This document shows positions 10,880-21,604 of a stretch of 64,000 nt of DNA, one piece after another (positions within the stretch are counted from its first letter, which is position 1; the number at the start of each line of letters is the position of its first letter). Where the stretch lies: the NCBI GenBank assembly GCA_032871835.1, contig CM065297.1, forward strand, positions 90,789,052 through 90,853,051. The letters run 5' to 3'. The notes beneath the pieces are model-generated. The model made no database searches. It saw nothing but the letters and a program-made list of their open reading frames with translations, and had not been told where the DNA came from. Origin of the DNA: Dipteronia dyeriana. Its lineage: Eukaryota > Streptophyta > Magnoliopsida > Sapindales > Sapindaceae. The position numbers were made by a program, and so were the translations under genes.

Positions 10880-11030
10880 GTGGTATATTTCTCCCAGGGG
10901 AGTTGGCAAGATTTGTCCGCCTTAGAGGGTCTTTCTTCATACACATGGGGTTTAGTCATTCCTTGTGTGATCAATATCAAGGGAATTTCATGTGATGTTA
11001 TAGGTTATCTCTCATGATACTTTTGAGTTA
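10880..11030 (+). repeat. Copy of a dispersed repeat of about 157 bp
   Basis: The segment (GGCAAGATTTGTCC ... TACACATGGGGTTTAGTC ... TGTGATCAATATCAAGGG) matches the tandem pair at 34,612-34,950 and, inverted, the pair at 49,040-49,330. It sits directly left of the old LTR remnant. The same family therefore flanks both sides of the Copia-1 nest. Confidence 0.7.
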
Positions 11031-11039
11031 AAATGTGAC

Positions 11040-12521
11040 TAGCTTTTAAACTAGGGCTATTTGTGCTTTAATTGATTGTATTTTAATGTTTGATAGTATT
11101 TACATGTGCTAAAACTCTTTAGTTTAACATATTTAGGATTAACATAATTAATTGAATATTTAGAGCCTATTAGGATTTAATTGATTATTTTGTGAAAATA
11201 TACTCTAAATGATTGCTAGAGAATCTTATTGATCATATCTTATGATTCTAGTTTTTTGGGTTTTATTTCTAAAATCTTGAATATGTGGTTTAAATATGCT
11301 ATGTTTTCAAGCTTTAGTAATATGAGTAAAATCTAAGACTTTGCATGTTTTTGGTGTTTTACATATTGCTTTAGGTTTCTATTCATGTTTAAGAACTAGA
11401 CAATCTTATTTTGTGCACTTTAATGCCTAAGTCTAGTTCTTCATGAAGTGTATCTAATCCATACATTTCATATGTACATGCAACATTTTTGTGATGTCAT
11501 TTTATTTGGATTGTAAACTAGAAAAATGTACATTGTGTGCTCATTGATCATTTCTAGTTTCCATATGATATATTGATACATATTCTATGTTGCATGTGTT
11601 TGCATCATTTGCATTACACTTAGATCGTTTGTCGTGCAAAAGGTTGAAATCTCTTGTTGGAGTGTGAAGCATCAACTTGAGCAAGAAGTATTGGCTAGGA
11701 ATGTGAAGTTCCAGATAGTCGAGCAAGGAAGTCTTGGTTAGGAGTGTGAAGTTCCGGATAGTGAAGCAAGTAAACTTTATAGAGACATGTGAAGTGTATT
11801 GGATGGGAAGTTGGCAAGTCTTTTATTAGTAAAAAACCTGAGGGTAGGATAGAAGGGATATCCAAGATAGAGTATCATATGAAGTGGTCACTTTTGAAGG
11901 GTACTTTTATCCAACTGGTGAAAGGTGGTGTTGTCGGTGGTTGTGGAATCAACCCGTGATTGTTTCCTCTTCAGAGGTTTTGTCACGTAAAAAATAACAT
12001 GTCCAATGTCTCTAACTTAATCACTTTTATATTTGTATATGTGATTGGTTGTATCTTGTTGAATCTCTATTGAATATCTTTGTAAACAAGATTCTTGACA
12101 AGTTTGAGTTGGAAACATTTTATTGAATCAATATTTGTCTCGTGTATCTTTTTAGTGTTTGAACATTGTATCTTGTGAAATTCTATATCAAGTTGTAAAG
12201 TTCTACTTAGTGAATTTACATTATAACATTCAAAGTACAACTTATGGAATTTGCTTTGTATTGAATATACTTGTATTTGAGATACATTATCTCTTGCTTT
12301 GTATATGTGTTAAGTATATCGCATTCTTTCATATTTGTGTGTTTATATTTGTAGACTAAGGGTAGTGAATTGAGCCTACATGTGATAGTTGTTATATATT
12401 AACTTTCATATTAAAAGTTAAATTGTATGCTCACCTAGTGTTTGACAAAAGCATCGAAAAAGATTTAAAAATAAAGTGTTAACCTATTAACCCCCTTTAG
12501 GTTGTTTAGTTCATAACCTTG
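11040..12521 (+). mobile_element. Old SIRE-like LTR remnant, left part, split by Copia-1
   Basis: The sequence ends with the block TTAACCTATTAACCCCCTTTAGG, close to the pre-PBS end of SIRE/Maximus-type LTRs and to the ends of the LTRs at 31,540 and 46,720. The right fragment continues after Copia-1 at 34,594-34,609 (CCTTGTAGGTATTTCA). It also shares with the solo LTR at 29,342-31,586 an internal array of GTGAA/GTGAG hairpins and a CCGTG...GTTTCCTCTTC...GTCACGTAA segment. No PBS follows, so it is a solo or 3' LTR. The left end is not resolved. Confidence 0.6.
11654..11805 (+). repeat. Short tandem array of hairpin units in the SIRE-like LTR remnant
   Basis: Three to four units of about 42-46 bp carry AGCAAG-AAGT-TTGG spacers and a stem-loop with loop GTGAA. 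The stems are GGAAT/GTTCC, GGAGT/GTTCC, ACAT/GTGT and a longer GTTG/CAAC. Base pairing is kept by G-U on the plus strand where the sequence differs. A longer array of the same kind lies at 30,811-31,120. Confidence 0.7.
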
Positions 12522-12982
12522 TGTTGGAACCCCATTCACTGGTAATGCAACGGAAGTAGGTTTTAAAATTTTTCTACAGATCTTATTCTGTTTTTGGGAC
12601 CAGTGAACTTGGGATCGTAATTTTTCATTCAGAACTTATACATATAAATTATTACAATAATAAATAAATATGTAGACATATGAAATTGTAATCAATATAA
12701 TCAGAAGAAAATCTTATGAACGTTTGGAGGCTCTTTTACTTTACGATATGCTCCTGTCTGAACCACTCGATCTTCTTCGTTATCTCCCGGGATTGGTAAC
12801 TATGTATGGGCATGTAACGTACTCAGGAACTTGAATGGATGATGTAGAGAGAGTTGAAGAAACTCTTTCTTATAAGAGAAAACTAACTAGAACAATTCTA
12901 GTTCTTAGAAAAAATTTATTTTTCTTTCGTTTTGGATATACATCATGCGTTGATCAATCTCTGTCTCATGCATGTATTCATA
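12522..12982 (-). mobile_element. Copia-1 3' LTR, truncated
   Basis: The first 460 bp match the inner end of the other LTR (17,805-18,265) closely, from TGTTGGAACCCC to CATGTATTCAT. After 12,982 the sequence switches directly into minus-strand pol coding sequence (HLSKEQFPKTP). RNase H and the first three quarters of this LTR have therefore been deleted. Confidence 0.88.
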
Positions 12983-13952
12983 AGGTGTCTTAGGAAATTG
13001 TTCCTTAGACAAGTGAACTCCATGCCTGGAAGGTAAATTACCTTTGTTGAGTTCTGTATCAAAAATCGTACAAGAATCTTATTGATATATAATGCTCGAG
13101 ACAGTGCTATGAGTTTATTCTTACGATCCCTAGAACATAACTCGTCTTTCTCAAATCTTTCATTTGGAATTGGCTAGCCAACCACCCCTTTACACCAGAT
13201 AATACTCCCATATCATTCTCAATGAGTAGGATATCATCTACGTATAAGACTAAGAAAACTACTTTATTGTCAATGATGCTCTTGTAGACATAAGGCTCAT
13301 CGACGTTTTGCTCAAAGCCATAGGTTTTGATCAAATCATCAAACCTAATATTCCAAGATCTAGATGTTTGATTTAGTTCATAGATAGACCTTTGCAGCTT
13401 GCAAACCTTGTGCTCTTGATCTAGAGACACGAATCCCTCTGGTTGCATCATATAGATGCTCTTGTCAAGAATGTCATTCAAGAATGTAGTCTTGACATCC
13501 ATTTTCTGAATTTCATAATCGAAATAGGCAGCAATGGATAAGAGAATCCTACTAGACTTAAACATGGCTACTGGCGAGAAGGTCTCTTCATAATCGATCC
13601 TCTCTTTCTGGGTATAACCCTTAGCCACTAGCCTTACCTTAAAGGTCTTTACCTTCACATCTACTCCTCTCTTTCTCCTATAGATCCACTTACACCATAT
13701 AGGTTTTATCCCATCCGGTAAGTCTACAAGATCCCAGACTGAGTGAGAGTAAACAGACTCCATCTCGAGATTCATGGCTTTAAGCCATTCCTCTTTATCA
13801 GGATTTTCCATTGCATTCTTAAATGTTAATGGATAATCCACACTGTCAGCAGAGACAACACATTGTCCCTTACTTATACCTAAATAGCGTTCAGGTTGTC
13901 TTACAACCCTCTCACTACGTTTAGGTGGTAGTGTATCCTGATCAGGAACCAT
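12983..13952 (-). pseudogene. Copia-1 reverse transcriptase remnant
   Basis: The 13,952-13,107 frame covers the linker and most of the RT domain. Visible blocks are KWIYRRKRGVDVKVKTFKVR, RLVAKGYTQKERIDYEETFSP, MDVKTTFLNDILDKSIYMMQ and the catalytic LYVDDILLIEND (YVDD). FLNDIL replaces the usual FLNGxL, and ELNQTSRSWN replaces LKQASRSWN. After MKDLRKTSYVLGI a frameshift leads into LIALSRALYINKIL and HLSKEQFPKTP, where the deletion into the LTR occurs, so no RNase H remains. It would have copied element RNA into cDNA in virus-like particles. Confidence 0.9.
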
Positions 13953-14236
13953 CTGACTCTCAGATGTTTATGGATCAATAACTCTTGTTGAAGAAGCACT
14001 AGTCTCACTAGACTCCAACTCATTCAATACAATCTTAGATTATTGTCACTAATATAATTGTCCTCAAGAAACGTTGCATTTGTCTATATAAATACTTTGT
14101 TATCTTTGGTATTATAGAATTGTCCACCTTTGGTCTCCTTGGAGTATCCTACAAACAGGTCGACCATAGACTTGGAGTCCAGCTTTCCACTTCTGTTCTT
14201 TAGCACGTGTGCTGGACACCCTCATTTGCGGAAATG

Positions 14237-14827
14237 TCACAAACTAGCTTTACGACCATTCCATAACTCTAGGAGAGTTTTAGGAACAGATTTGGATGGC
14301 ATTACATTCAAAATATATGCCGCTGTTTGTAACGCATATCCCCAGAAAGAATTTGGTAATGATGAGAAACTAATCATAGATCTCACCATTTCCATCAGGG
14401 TTCTATTTCTCCTTTCCGCTACACCATTTTGCTGAGGTGTACCAAGAGTTATGAGTTGGGAAACTATCCAATGCTCGACCATGAAGTCTTCAAACTCTTG
14501 GTCACGGTACACACCTCTATGATCTAATCGTAGTGACTTGATAGTCCTACCTAATTGATTCTCAACTTCAGCTCGAAATTCTTTAAACTTTTCAAATGTT
14601 TTCGACTTCTGTTGTATTAGGTAGACGTATCTATATTTTGAGTAGTCATCTATAAAGGTGACATAATACTCATAACCACCTCTAGCTTTAACATTCATCG
14701 GTCCGCAGACATCTGTATGTATAAGTTTTAGTGGTTCTTTAGCTCTAAGCCATTTTTCAGTAAAAGGTCTTTTACTCATCTCACCTTTCAAACAAGATTC
14801 ATAGACATGTAAGGTGCCAACCTTCAA
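14237..14827 (-). pseudogene. Copia-1 integrase remnant
   Basis: The domain shows the copia integrase core: HTDVCGPMNVKARGGYEYYV with the first catalytic Asp, FIDDYSKYRYVYLI, a second-Asp region reading LRLDHRGVYRDQEFEDF, and PQQNGVAERRNRTLMEM with the catalytic Glu. The second-Asp block is usually RSDRGGEY; here it is LDHRGVY, so the region is damaged. The N-terminal HHCC part survives as CLKGEMSKRPF. Frames break before (14,830) and after (14,237) this segment. Integrase would join element cDNA to host DNA. Confidence 0.9.
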
Positions 14828-15042
14828 CTCACTTAAAGGTCCACTTTTTACTAGTCTGTCTATCCGGTCAAGGTTGATATGACCAAGTCTTAGATGCCAG
14901 AGAGACGTGTCATTATCTGGAGAAATCTTATATCATTTAGTTTTTGGTTTTTCAACCTCAAACATTTCGGTGTTGAGCAGTGTAGTATGTATTAACGGTC
15001 TTAACACATACAATTTTTTTTCATTAATTCCTGAACAAATAT

Positions 15043-15357
15043 TTAGACCATTCTTTCCAATAATAACAAACTTATTATTAAAGAAACAAAATACGATTGT
15101 TCTAACAACCTAGAAACGGAAATCAAATTCCGTGTAAATCCAAGAATATAAAATACATTGTACAACAATATATAATTATTATAAAAACGTAATCTGATTA
15201 CGCCCACTGCTCGTGTCAACACGACATCCCCTGACCCTTCACACATAGAAAATCCTCTCTTCTCTAGTTGTGTCCAAGAATAAGTCCATTGGAAAGAAGA
15301 ACAAACATGATTAGTGGCCTCCAAATCAACTATACAGGGTGAAGAATCATCTTCCAC
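15043..15357 (-). pseudogene. Copia-1 protease remnant with altered active site
   Basis: The frame contains IVDLEATNHVCSSFQWTYSW. Copia proteases have a D-S/T-G-A-T-N-H triad region; here the two residues after the Asp are Leu-Glu, which removes the catalytic D-S-G motif. The downstream VLTRAVGVIRLRFYNNYILL and LGFTRNLISVSRLLEQSY segments match the end of the protease and the start of the GAG-pre-integrase linker. The enzyme would have cut the gag-pol polyprotein. Confidence 0.85.
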
Positions 15358-15388
15358 TAAACACGACTCAAGAACAAGTAAATCATAT

Positions 15389-16122
15389 TTACCTTTCTTG
15401 GACTTCTTCTTGCTTTGTTTTTTCTTTGAATTGGGCTTTACCCTTCACCTTCCCAGCAGACCTCTTCCTCTTCTTATTATTGGAGGAAGATTGTTCGGCA
15501 ACATTCGCCTCACCGGTCTTGCCCTTGCAGTCCTTACTTAATGACTCAAAGGCAGTGAGCTCATTGAGCAACTGTGTGAGGCTAAACCTTAACTTGTTCA
15601 TCCCGTAGTTGCTCTTAAACTGATCGAAACTCTTCGGAAGAGTCGTCAGTATGATGCTCACTTGACCAGGTTCTTCAATGGCCACGTCATTGACTTTTAC
15701 CGTGTTAAAGTAGGACATCATGCTCAAGACATGTTCCTGAATTGACGTACCTTCCTTCATGTGAGCGAGCATAGCGGAACGATCATCTTCATGTCACTTT
15801 TGCTCGGAGGGCTGCCCGAACATAATTTGCAATGACTCCTTGATTTGGAATGTTGAAGTCATTACTTCGTGCTTTGTGACAGGCACATCAATTATAGAAG
15901 CCAACAGATATGTTCGGCCTTCTCATCCGATGAGACCCATCGCTTGTATGCCTCATGAACAGTTTGTGCGGCATTGGCGGCAGTTGCTAGAGGACATTCC
16001 TCCGTAAACACAAACTTGAGGTCTTTGGTGGCAAATATTGCATTAATATTTAGTTTCCATATAGTGTAGTTATCACCAGTTAATATATCGTTTGTGAGAA
16101 ATTGTAGTAATACAGAAGACAT
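15389..16122 (-). pseudogene. Copia-1 gag remnant
   Basis: The N-terminus starts at 16,122 with MSSVLLQFLTNDILTGDNYT and IWKLNINAIFATKDLKFVF, typical of the copia gag (UBN2-like) domain. A stop near 15,892 and a frame change follow. The second frame (15,772-15,389) carries MLAHMKEGTSIQEHVLSMMS, then ILTTLPKSFDQFKSNY, and ends in a basic region (SSSNNKKRKRSAGKVKGKAQ) that would precede the zinc knuckle, which I do not see. Gag forms the virus-like particle. Confidence 0.85.
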
Positions 16123-17791
16123 AATTGCTTAAATAAATAAAACATTCATTCAGTCATTTATTTAAAACAAGTGCGAGTGTTTTGACATAAATTTAAACAT
16201 GATGCATGAATATGTTTAACGAACTCGAACTACCCTAAAACTAGTTACTATAGCACAACAATCCAACATACCACAAAGAAGTGTCGCCTTAAGGTCGATC
16301 AAGTCTTTGCATGTTGGACCGAGACAGTCTCAATCAAATGATATTCAAAAATAACTCTTATTCTATATCATTCAATCAGGTTTTTAATTCACAAAACTTA
16401 ATCAAAACCTTCGTGAGTGTAACCCACCATTTTAGATCTCACGAGCTTAACTCGAGAATTGCCGCCTTAGGGTAGGTCAATACCGAAATGCTCTTAGAAA
16501 TCCTATCCGTTGGGAATTCAACATTGATATTGACCTTTGTGGAAACCCTCCTTAAGAAAGACAAAATCAAAGTCATCACGAGCCCCACTCGGATCTCACG
16601 GTGTTGAACTAATGATGGAGACTATAGGATACATATGTTATATATCCATCTCTCACTCACTTTTTTAAAATTAGGGTTTTCTATTATCCGTTAATCCACC
16701 TAGACTTTACAGGATCAAAAGACTAACTTTAATCAAGTTATCTAGCACATTAGCTAATTCATTATTAGAAACAAATTCTAATTAACTTATAAATTATTAA
16801 TGATTTTTAACAATTAAAAATATAATCTATTAGTGAATAATCTAAGCCTTTGTAAACTATTTACTATGGTCAGATTATTATATTAGTGTTTACCAAGTTT
16901 TAACAATTAAAACTCTTAACACTTTATTCGGTTAATTTATTATCAGGATATTAGTCATATTAATCCTAATTACAATAAATGACCCTATTAATATAACTTA
17001 TTAAACTCTTTAATAACTAGATTAATATTAATGAAAATTACCAAGTTTTCTAACCATTAAAAAACTAATCTCATTTTCATAGCCAATTATGTATATACCC
17101 ATTTTAATCGTATTAAAAAAATACATAAAATATTAGGCTATGATGCATGTATGACATATCAAATATATTTGTGTAGGCATATCTAATCTAAATGACATAC
17201 GTATGCATGACAATACTTTTATCATCACATAATATAAAGTATACATGAATTGACCGAGTACTATGGATTATTTAACGTAAAAATATTGGAATCTAAAATT
17301 ATAAAAATACCCACAAGGCATTCCATGGTCTTCTTGTAATTTCTGAGTCTTCTAGTCTCTTCAGGTCACTCCGATTTATCACATGAATCCGAAACGGAAA
17401 ATCTGCACAGAACGCACTAGGCAACACTTGCTAATTGAACTGGGTGAGACAATGTGAACAGTGTCATGAATAGTACCATGAACAATGCCGTGTGAACAGT
17501 ACTGATGAACAGTGTCCGGTGAATAGTACCCCGTCGCGCGTGTTTCCAGTTCTTCGTTTATAGGTTATAATTTTTTTTTACAATACAATAACAATAAAAA
17601 TTAAAAAAAAAAATTATATAACCCATGAACCCTAAATCCACAGTACCATATAATTAACGATCAATCATGTTTTTGTAAATTAACAAACTTAATATACATA
17701 CAAAAACATCATACAGTCAATTTAAATAATTCATACACAATCATACATACAAGAGCATCGAAAACAATTGCCTGTTCTGAAAAAAAATTAC
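16123..17791 (-). other. Copia-1 untranslated leader
   Basis: About 1.67 kb lies between the PBS and the gag start. It is AT-rich, with no convincing frame. At 17,452-17,530 it carries a short repeat built on TGAACAGTG/TGAATAGTACC words, about seven imperfect copies. This is long for a copia leader, and part of it may be a later insertion that I cannot delimit. Confidence 0.55.
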
Positions 17792-17803
17792 CTCTGATAC
17801 CAA
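17792..17803 (-). other. Copia-1 primer-binding site
   Basis: On the minus strand TTGGTATCAGAGG follows the LTR end CCAACA with a two- to three-base spacer. TGGTATCAGAG is the standard plant copia PBS, complementary to the 3' end of initiator methionine tRNA. It fixes the element's orientation and the inner end of the 5' LTR at 17,805. Confidence 0.93.
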
Positions 17804-18305
17804 TTGTTGGAACCCCCGTTCACTAGTAACGCAGCGGAAGTAGGTTTTAAAATTTTTATATGGATCATAATCTGTATTTGGGACTAGTGAACTTGGGATT
17901 GTAATTTTTCATTCGGAACTTATACATATAAATTGTTACAATGATAAATAAATATGTAAACACAGGAAATTGTAATCAATATAATCAGAAGAAAATCTTA
18001 CCAACGTTTGGAGGCTCCTTCACTTTATGATATGCTCATGTCTGTACCACTCGATCTTCCTCGCTATCTCTTGAGATTGGTAATCACTTGTGGACACGTC
18101 ATGTACTCAGAAACTTGAATGGAGGATGTAGAGAGAATTGAGTAAACACTTTCTTCTAAGAGAAAACTAACTAGAACAATTCTAGTTCTTAGAAAAAATA
18201 TATATTTCTTTTGTTTTGGTTATAAGTCATGCGTTGATCAATCTCTGTCTCACGCATGTATTCATTGTATCTCATGCAACCTTATATATATAGTGGTTTT
18301 CTAGT

Positions 18306-18436
18306 CAGTACGCACTGATAAAAGTTATATCAGTGTGTTGTATGTGGACCATTGATTATGGAGAAGCCTTGAGTCAAAGTATGTAAATCTAAGGTCCACA
18401 TCCAATGCACTGACGAATTTATATTAGTACACACTG
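18306..18436. mobile_element. Foldback MITE inside the Copia-1 LTR
   Basis: The two ends are imperfect inverted repeats of about 45 bp: CAGTACGCACTGATAAAAG ... TGTGGACC on the left and, reverse complemented, CAGTGTGTACTAATATAAA ... TGTGGACC on the right. The element is 131 bp, has no coding capacity and is absent from the other LTR copy because that part is deleted. No clear target duplication. Confidence 0.65.
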
Positions 18437-18457
18437 ATTTGAATTTTTTTATATATT

Positions 18458-18465
<8 letters not shown>

Positions 18466-18551
<86 letters not shown>
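18466..18551. repeat. (AT)n microsatellite
   Basis: About 43 uninterrupted AT dinucleotides. The partial LTR at 62,038-63,457 also has an AT run near its right end. Confidence 0.97.
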
Positions 18552-18552
<1 letters not shown>

Positions 18553-19194
18553 CAAAACACAGCTTTTGTCTTTTATGTGGCCAACCAAAATTGCATCCAA
18601 TGCCAAAATCTACTTCTGCACGTTTTTTTATTCTCTTTTTATAGATTCTCTTTTTATAGAATACATTTTTTTTTCTTTTGATTGATATCTTATTTTGGTC
18701 GGTTTTCAAAGAATATATATATTTCCTCTTTGAAAATCCTCATGATATCTTTTTATTTGAAACAAAATCTTTCTTTTATTTTTATTCAAAGATATCATCT
18801 AATTCGAATTTAAACTATTTTAAATTCAAAAATTAGATATTTAATAAAATAAAATAAAATAATCACATTATTTTATTTTATTCAAAGACAAATATCAACA
18901 AACATCTTCCATTTAGTGATTAATAACATAATTAAATAATCTTATTATTTAATTTGTTTATTCACCATTTTTCATTAATCAAATAATCTCATTATTCAAT
19001 TAATTTCCAAATAAATATGTGTCACTTTCGTTACATAATTAATTGAACAATCCAATTAATTAACTGTGACCTTTGTTATCTAAATCAATCGGGGCTAGCA
19101 AGGGGACCAAATGGACCCACAGTATTTTGAGCTTCAATAATCTTAGGAATCAATAATTAAACTCTTAAATTAATATTCTTTGATTATTAACTCT

Positions 19195-19995
19195 TGTTGA
19201 TGGTGATTTTTAGATCAATCCACCGTCACACAATTAGAGCAGAGTGACAATTAAGCACAAATAAAATAAAATGAGAAAATAAACAAAACACAGAGTTTTA
19301 CATGATAAAACCCTAATGCGGGGAAACGTCCACGGTTGCCAATTGCAGTAACAGAAATACACTATATGAAGAATAAAAGATTACACACTTTATCGCTCTT
19401 GCTTTTTTGCTAAAAATTACATCCACCCCTTTTGGGTGTTTTTCTGGGTCTATTTATACATGCATAGAACCCTAATTCTTGATGTACAAGTAAGGAAAGT
19501 TCCTGTGATTCAATGAAATTGTAATTTATTGGAGTTGTGTTTTCCCCTTTCCTTGTTTCACGTTGATCGTGTCCTGTTCGAATTGAATCCCTTGTTTAAT
19601 CCACACTTTTGTGCTTTTAAGGAAACTTATTTCCTTATCATAGTGGGATTCTAGAAACCTTGTTCAAGTTAGACTCCTTTTTCTACATGTTTGAGTCGTG
19701 ATCTTATTGAATCTGGGTGTTAATCTATGTGTCGCGCGTCCGATCGTTTGTTTTTCCCGATCATCCTTGTTTGCCCCTGATCGGTAGTTCAACCTTACCC
19801 TAGTCCCGACCATCATGACAACTCGATCGGGTTTTCAAACCCCGATCATCTGTGTCATCTGGTCAGAGAGGCCGATCGGGTTAATTTGGTCCCCTCTTAT
19901 GTTGACTTAACTTGATCAGGCCCTGGTGACATGGCGTTCCCGACCCTGGTCTTTTGCTGACATGTCGTGTTACTTAGAATTTTCCAATAATAACA
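19195..19995 (-). mobile_element. Gypsy-1 3' LTR
   Basis: It matches 32,995-33,738 throughout, with terminal TGTTGATGGTGA and TAATAACA (plus strand). It contains a block of about 50 bp (around 19,286-19,325, ACAGAGTTTTACATGATAAA and following) that is missing in the other LTR. Differences between the LTRs are frequent, so the insertion is not recent. Confidence 0.93.
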
Positions 19996-20006
19996 CCCCC
20001 TTAATC
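19996..20006 (-). promoter_or_regulatory. Gypsy-1 polypurine tract
   Basis: On the minus strand the purine run TTAAGGGGG directly precedes the 3' LTR start TGTTATTATTGG. This is the expected position of the plus-strand DNA primer. Confidence 0.75.
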
Positions 20007-20251
20007 ATACAAAACTCAGTGTCTCGTGCGAAATAGAACTCGTTCAGCAAAGTATGTTTAATTTATTATTATTATTCACTGTGATGCTCATTGAATGCAC
20101 ATTTATTGCTTTGCGGCTGGATGTCAATGTTAATCACGCTCATTTCGGTTGGTGCAATCATTTATCCACCCATTTGTTTCAAATTTTGAACGACGCATGT
20201 TTCTCGTTCCGCATATACCTACCCCCACTTTCGTATGATGTCACTTGTCCC

Positions 20252-20260
20252 CTATATATA
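20252..20260 (+). promoter_or_regulatory. TATA box of the Gypsy-1 antisense gene
   Basis: CTATATATAACTTGAAG lies 140 bp upstream of an ATG (20,399) that opens the antisense reading frame. It follows a pyrimidine-rich ACTTGTCCC stretch and faces away from the 3' LTR, so a plus-strand transcript would start near 20,285. The position agrees with an internal promoter. There is no expression evidence. Confidence 0.5.
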
Positions 20261-20398
20261 ACTTGAAGACCTTTCATTTTTCCTTGCGATTTTATAGTGA
20301 TTTTCTGGTAAAAAACCCTAACCTCATTTTTGCTTCCAGACTTCAGCATTCCACCTTCAATCTTTCGTGTCTTTACTTTTTCCGCGCACCTTCCAGGT

Positions 20399-21520
20399 AT
20401 GGACTCAACTCTTCGTTATTGTTATTTTGAGCTTATTATGCATGCGATCGAGGCTAGTGATAAGGAAAATATCTTTAGGCTCGAGTCCCTTCTTTTGGGT
20501 CATTTTTCCTTATCTCAGCCTACTGCTCTGAATGTAAACTATGTTATGGCTCGTCCCGGGTTTTTTTCCTTCTTCCTCTAATCCTCTTGGTTCCACTTTT
20601 ATCGATGTCCATCTAGACATGTTGGAGAATTCGAGGCAAACTTCTAGGGAGAGTGCTCGTTTGGCAAGCGACCTGAAGATAACTTCCCAGACATTAAAAA
20701 TGAAGGACGTTTCGAGGGAACGACAAGCTTGTTTGCTTAGATTCTCTACGGACCATCCTCACACTTTTTTACTTGAAATAAATGTAGTGACGGATGAAGA
20801 ACTTGTGAATTTTATGGAATGGTTCGACCTCTCTCATTCAGTAAAACTATCATGCAGTGGCAATCACGCAGTATGGAATCTGCCTACTGGCATGATCATA
20901 ATTTAAGGGGCAATACTGTCTTCTGAGGTAACTTTCCCTTACAGCCCTTCATCGCTAGTTTCTTGGCAAACGCAGGTGTAGCTCCGGCTCCACTGACTCC
21001 CAACTCATACAGGGTACTAATCAGCCTGTGGCCCTTATGGAAAAAGCTTAGAGCTAAGCATCCCCCGACTCCCTAGGATATACGTAATTTTTATACCTTG
21101 GGTCGTTCAGACATAGGTGGGACTTTTTACCTTCAATCGACACCGCCTAGTAGCTAGATTCCTTATGGTTACAAGGAAAAACCCGCCCTTCTAACGTATA
21201 AGGACCACAAGGGCTTCATTTGGGGGTTTCTTTCATTTAACAAGTATTGGAAGAACAATTGGTTTTCATCAACGGGGATTGGGGTGAGGTTGTCGTGGCC
21301 TATCCATCCCATCGGCTAAACCAAAATAGAGTCTCGAGGCACTTTTGTAGTCCCGAGCTATGGAAAAAAATTGCACCTGTAAAGACTCGGGAGTAAGCTG
21401 ATACAGTGGTTAAGGTGACACAGACTTCTTGGAAGGTCTGAGATCATCGTAATATGTACGTAGAAAAGGAGTTGATCGAGTTGGGTCTCTTTCCCGAGGT
21501 GTCTGCTCGGTGTAAATGCA
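20399..21520 (+). pseudogene. Gypsy-1 antisense gene, N-terminal part
   Basis: From the ATG at 20,399 (MDSTLRYCYFELIMHAIEAS) the frame shifts near 20,570 and continues (LDMLENSRQTSRESARLASD) to 20,906. The later frame at 20,940-21,390, broken by stops, reads PFIASFLANAGVAPAPLTPN then SYRVLISLWPLW and WGFLSFNKYWKNNWF. The PLTPNSYRVL and WK-x-x-W/F blocks are typical of the 'putative gypsy-type transposon' domain (Pfam PF04195) encoded antisense in Tat elements. Its role is unknown. It ends at a donor GTAAGT (21,521). At least three stops and one frameshift inactivate it. Confidence 0.6.
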
Positions 21521-21604
21521 GTAAGTTTTTTTTATGAGCTATCCTGATGGTGGAATGTCATTATTGTTTCCACTCATTGTCCCATGTGATATTCTCCTTT
21601 TCAG

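Larger units (their letters stand above)
17805..19194 (-). mobile_element. Copia-1 5' LTR, inner part
   Basis: The segment begins (plus strand) with TGTTGGAACCCCCG and matches the truncated copy at 12,522-12,982. It contains a foldback MITE (18,306-18,436) and a long AT microsatellite. It is cut at 19,194 by Gypsy-1. The remaining outer part is at 33,739-34,593, giving an LTR of about 2.2 kb. Confidence 0.9.

Noticed and set aside
17792..17803. tRNA gene fragment
   Set aside because: The TGGTATCAGAG word is complementary to the 3' end of initiator tRNA and directly follows an LTR, so it is a primer-binding site.
18330..18709. Minus-strand open frames with long Tyr-Ile runs
   Set aside because: They are translations of the (AT)n microsatellite and have no protein-like flanks.
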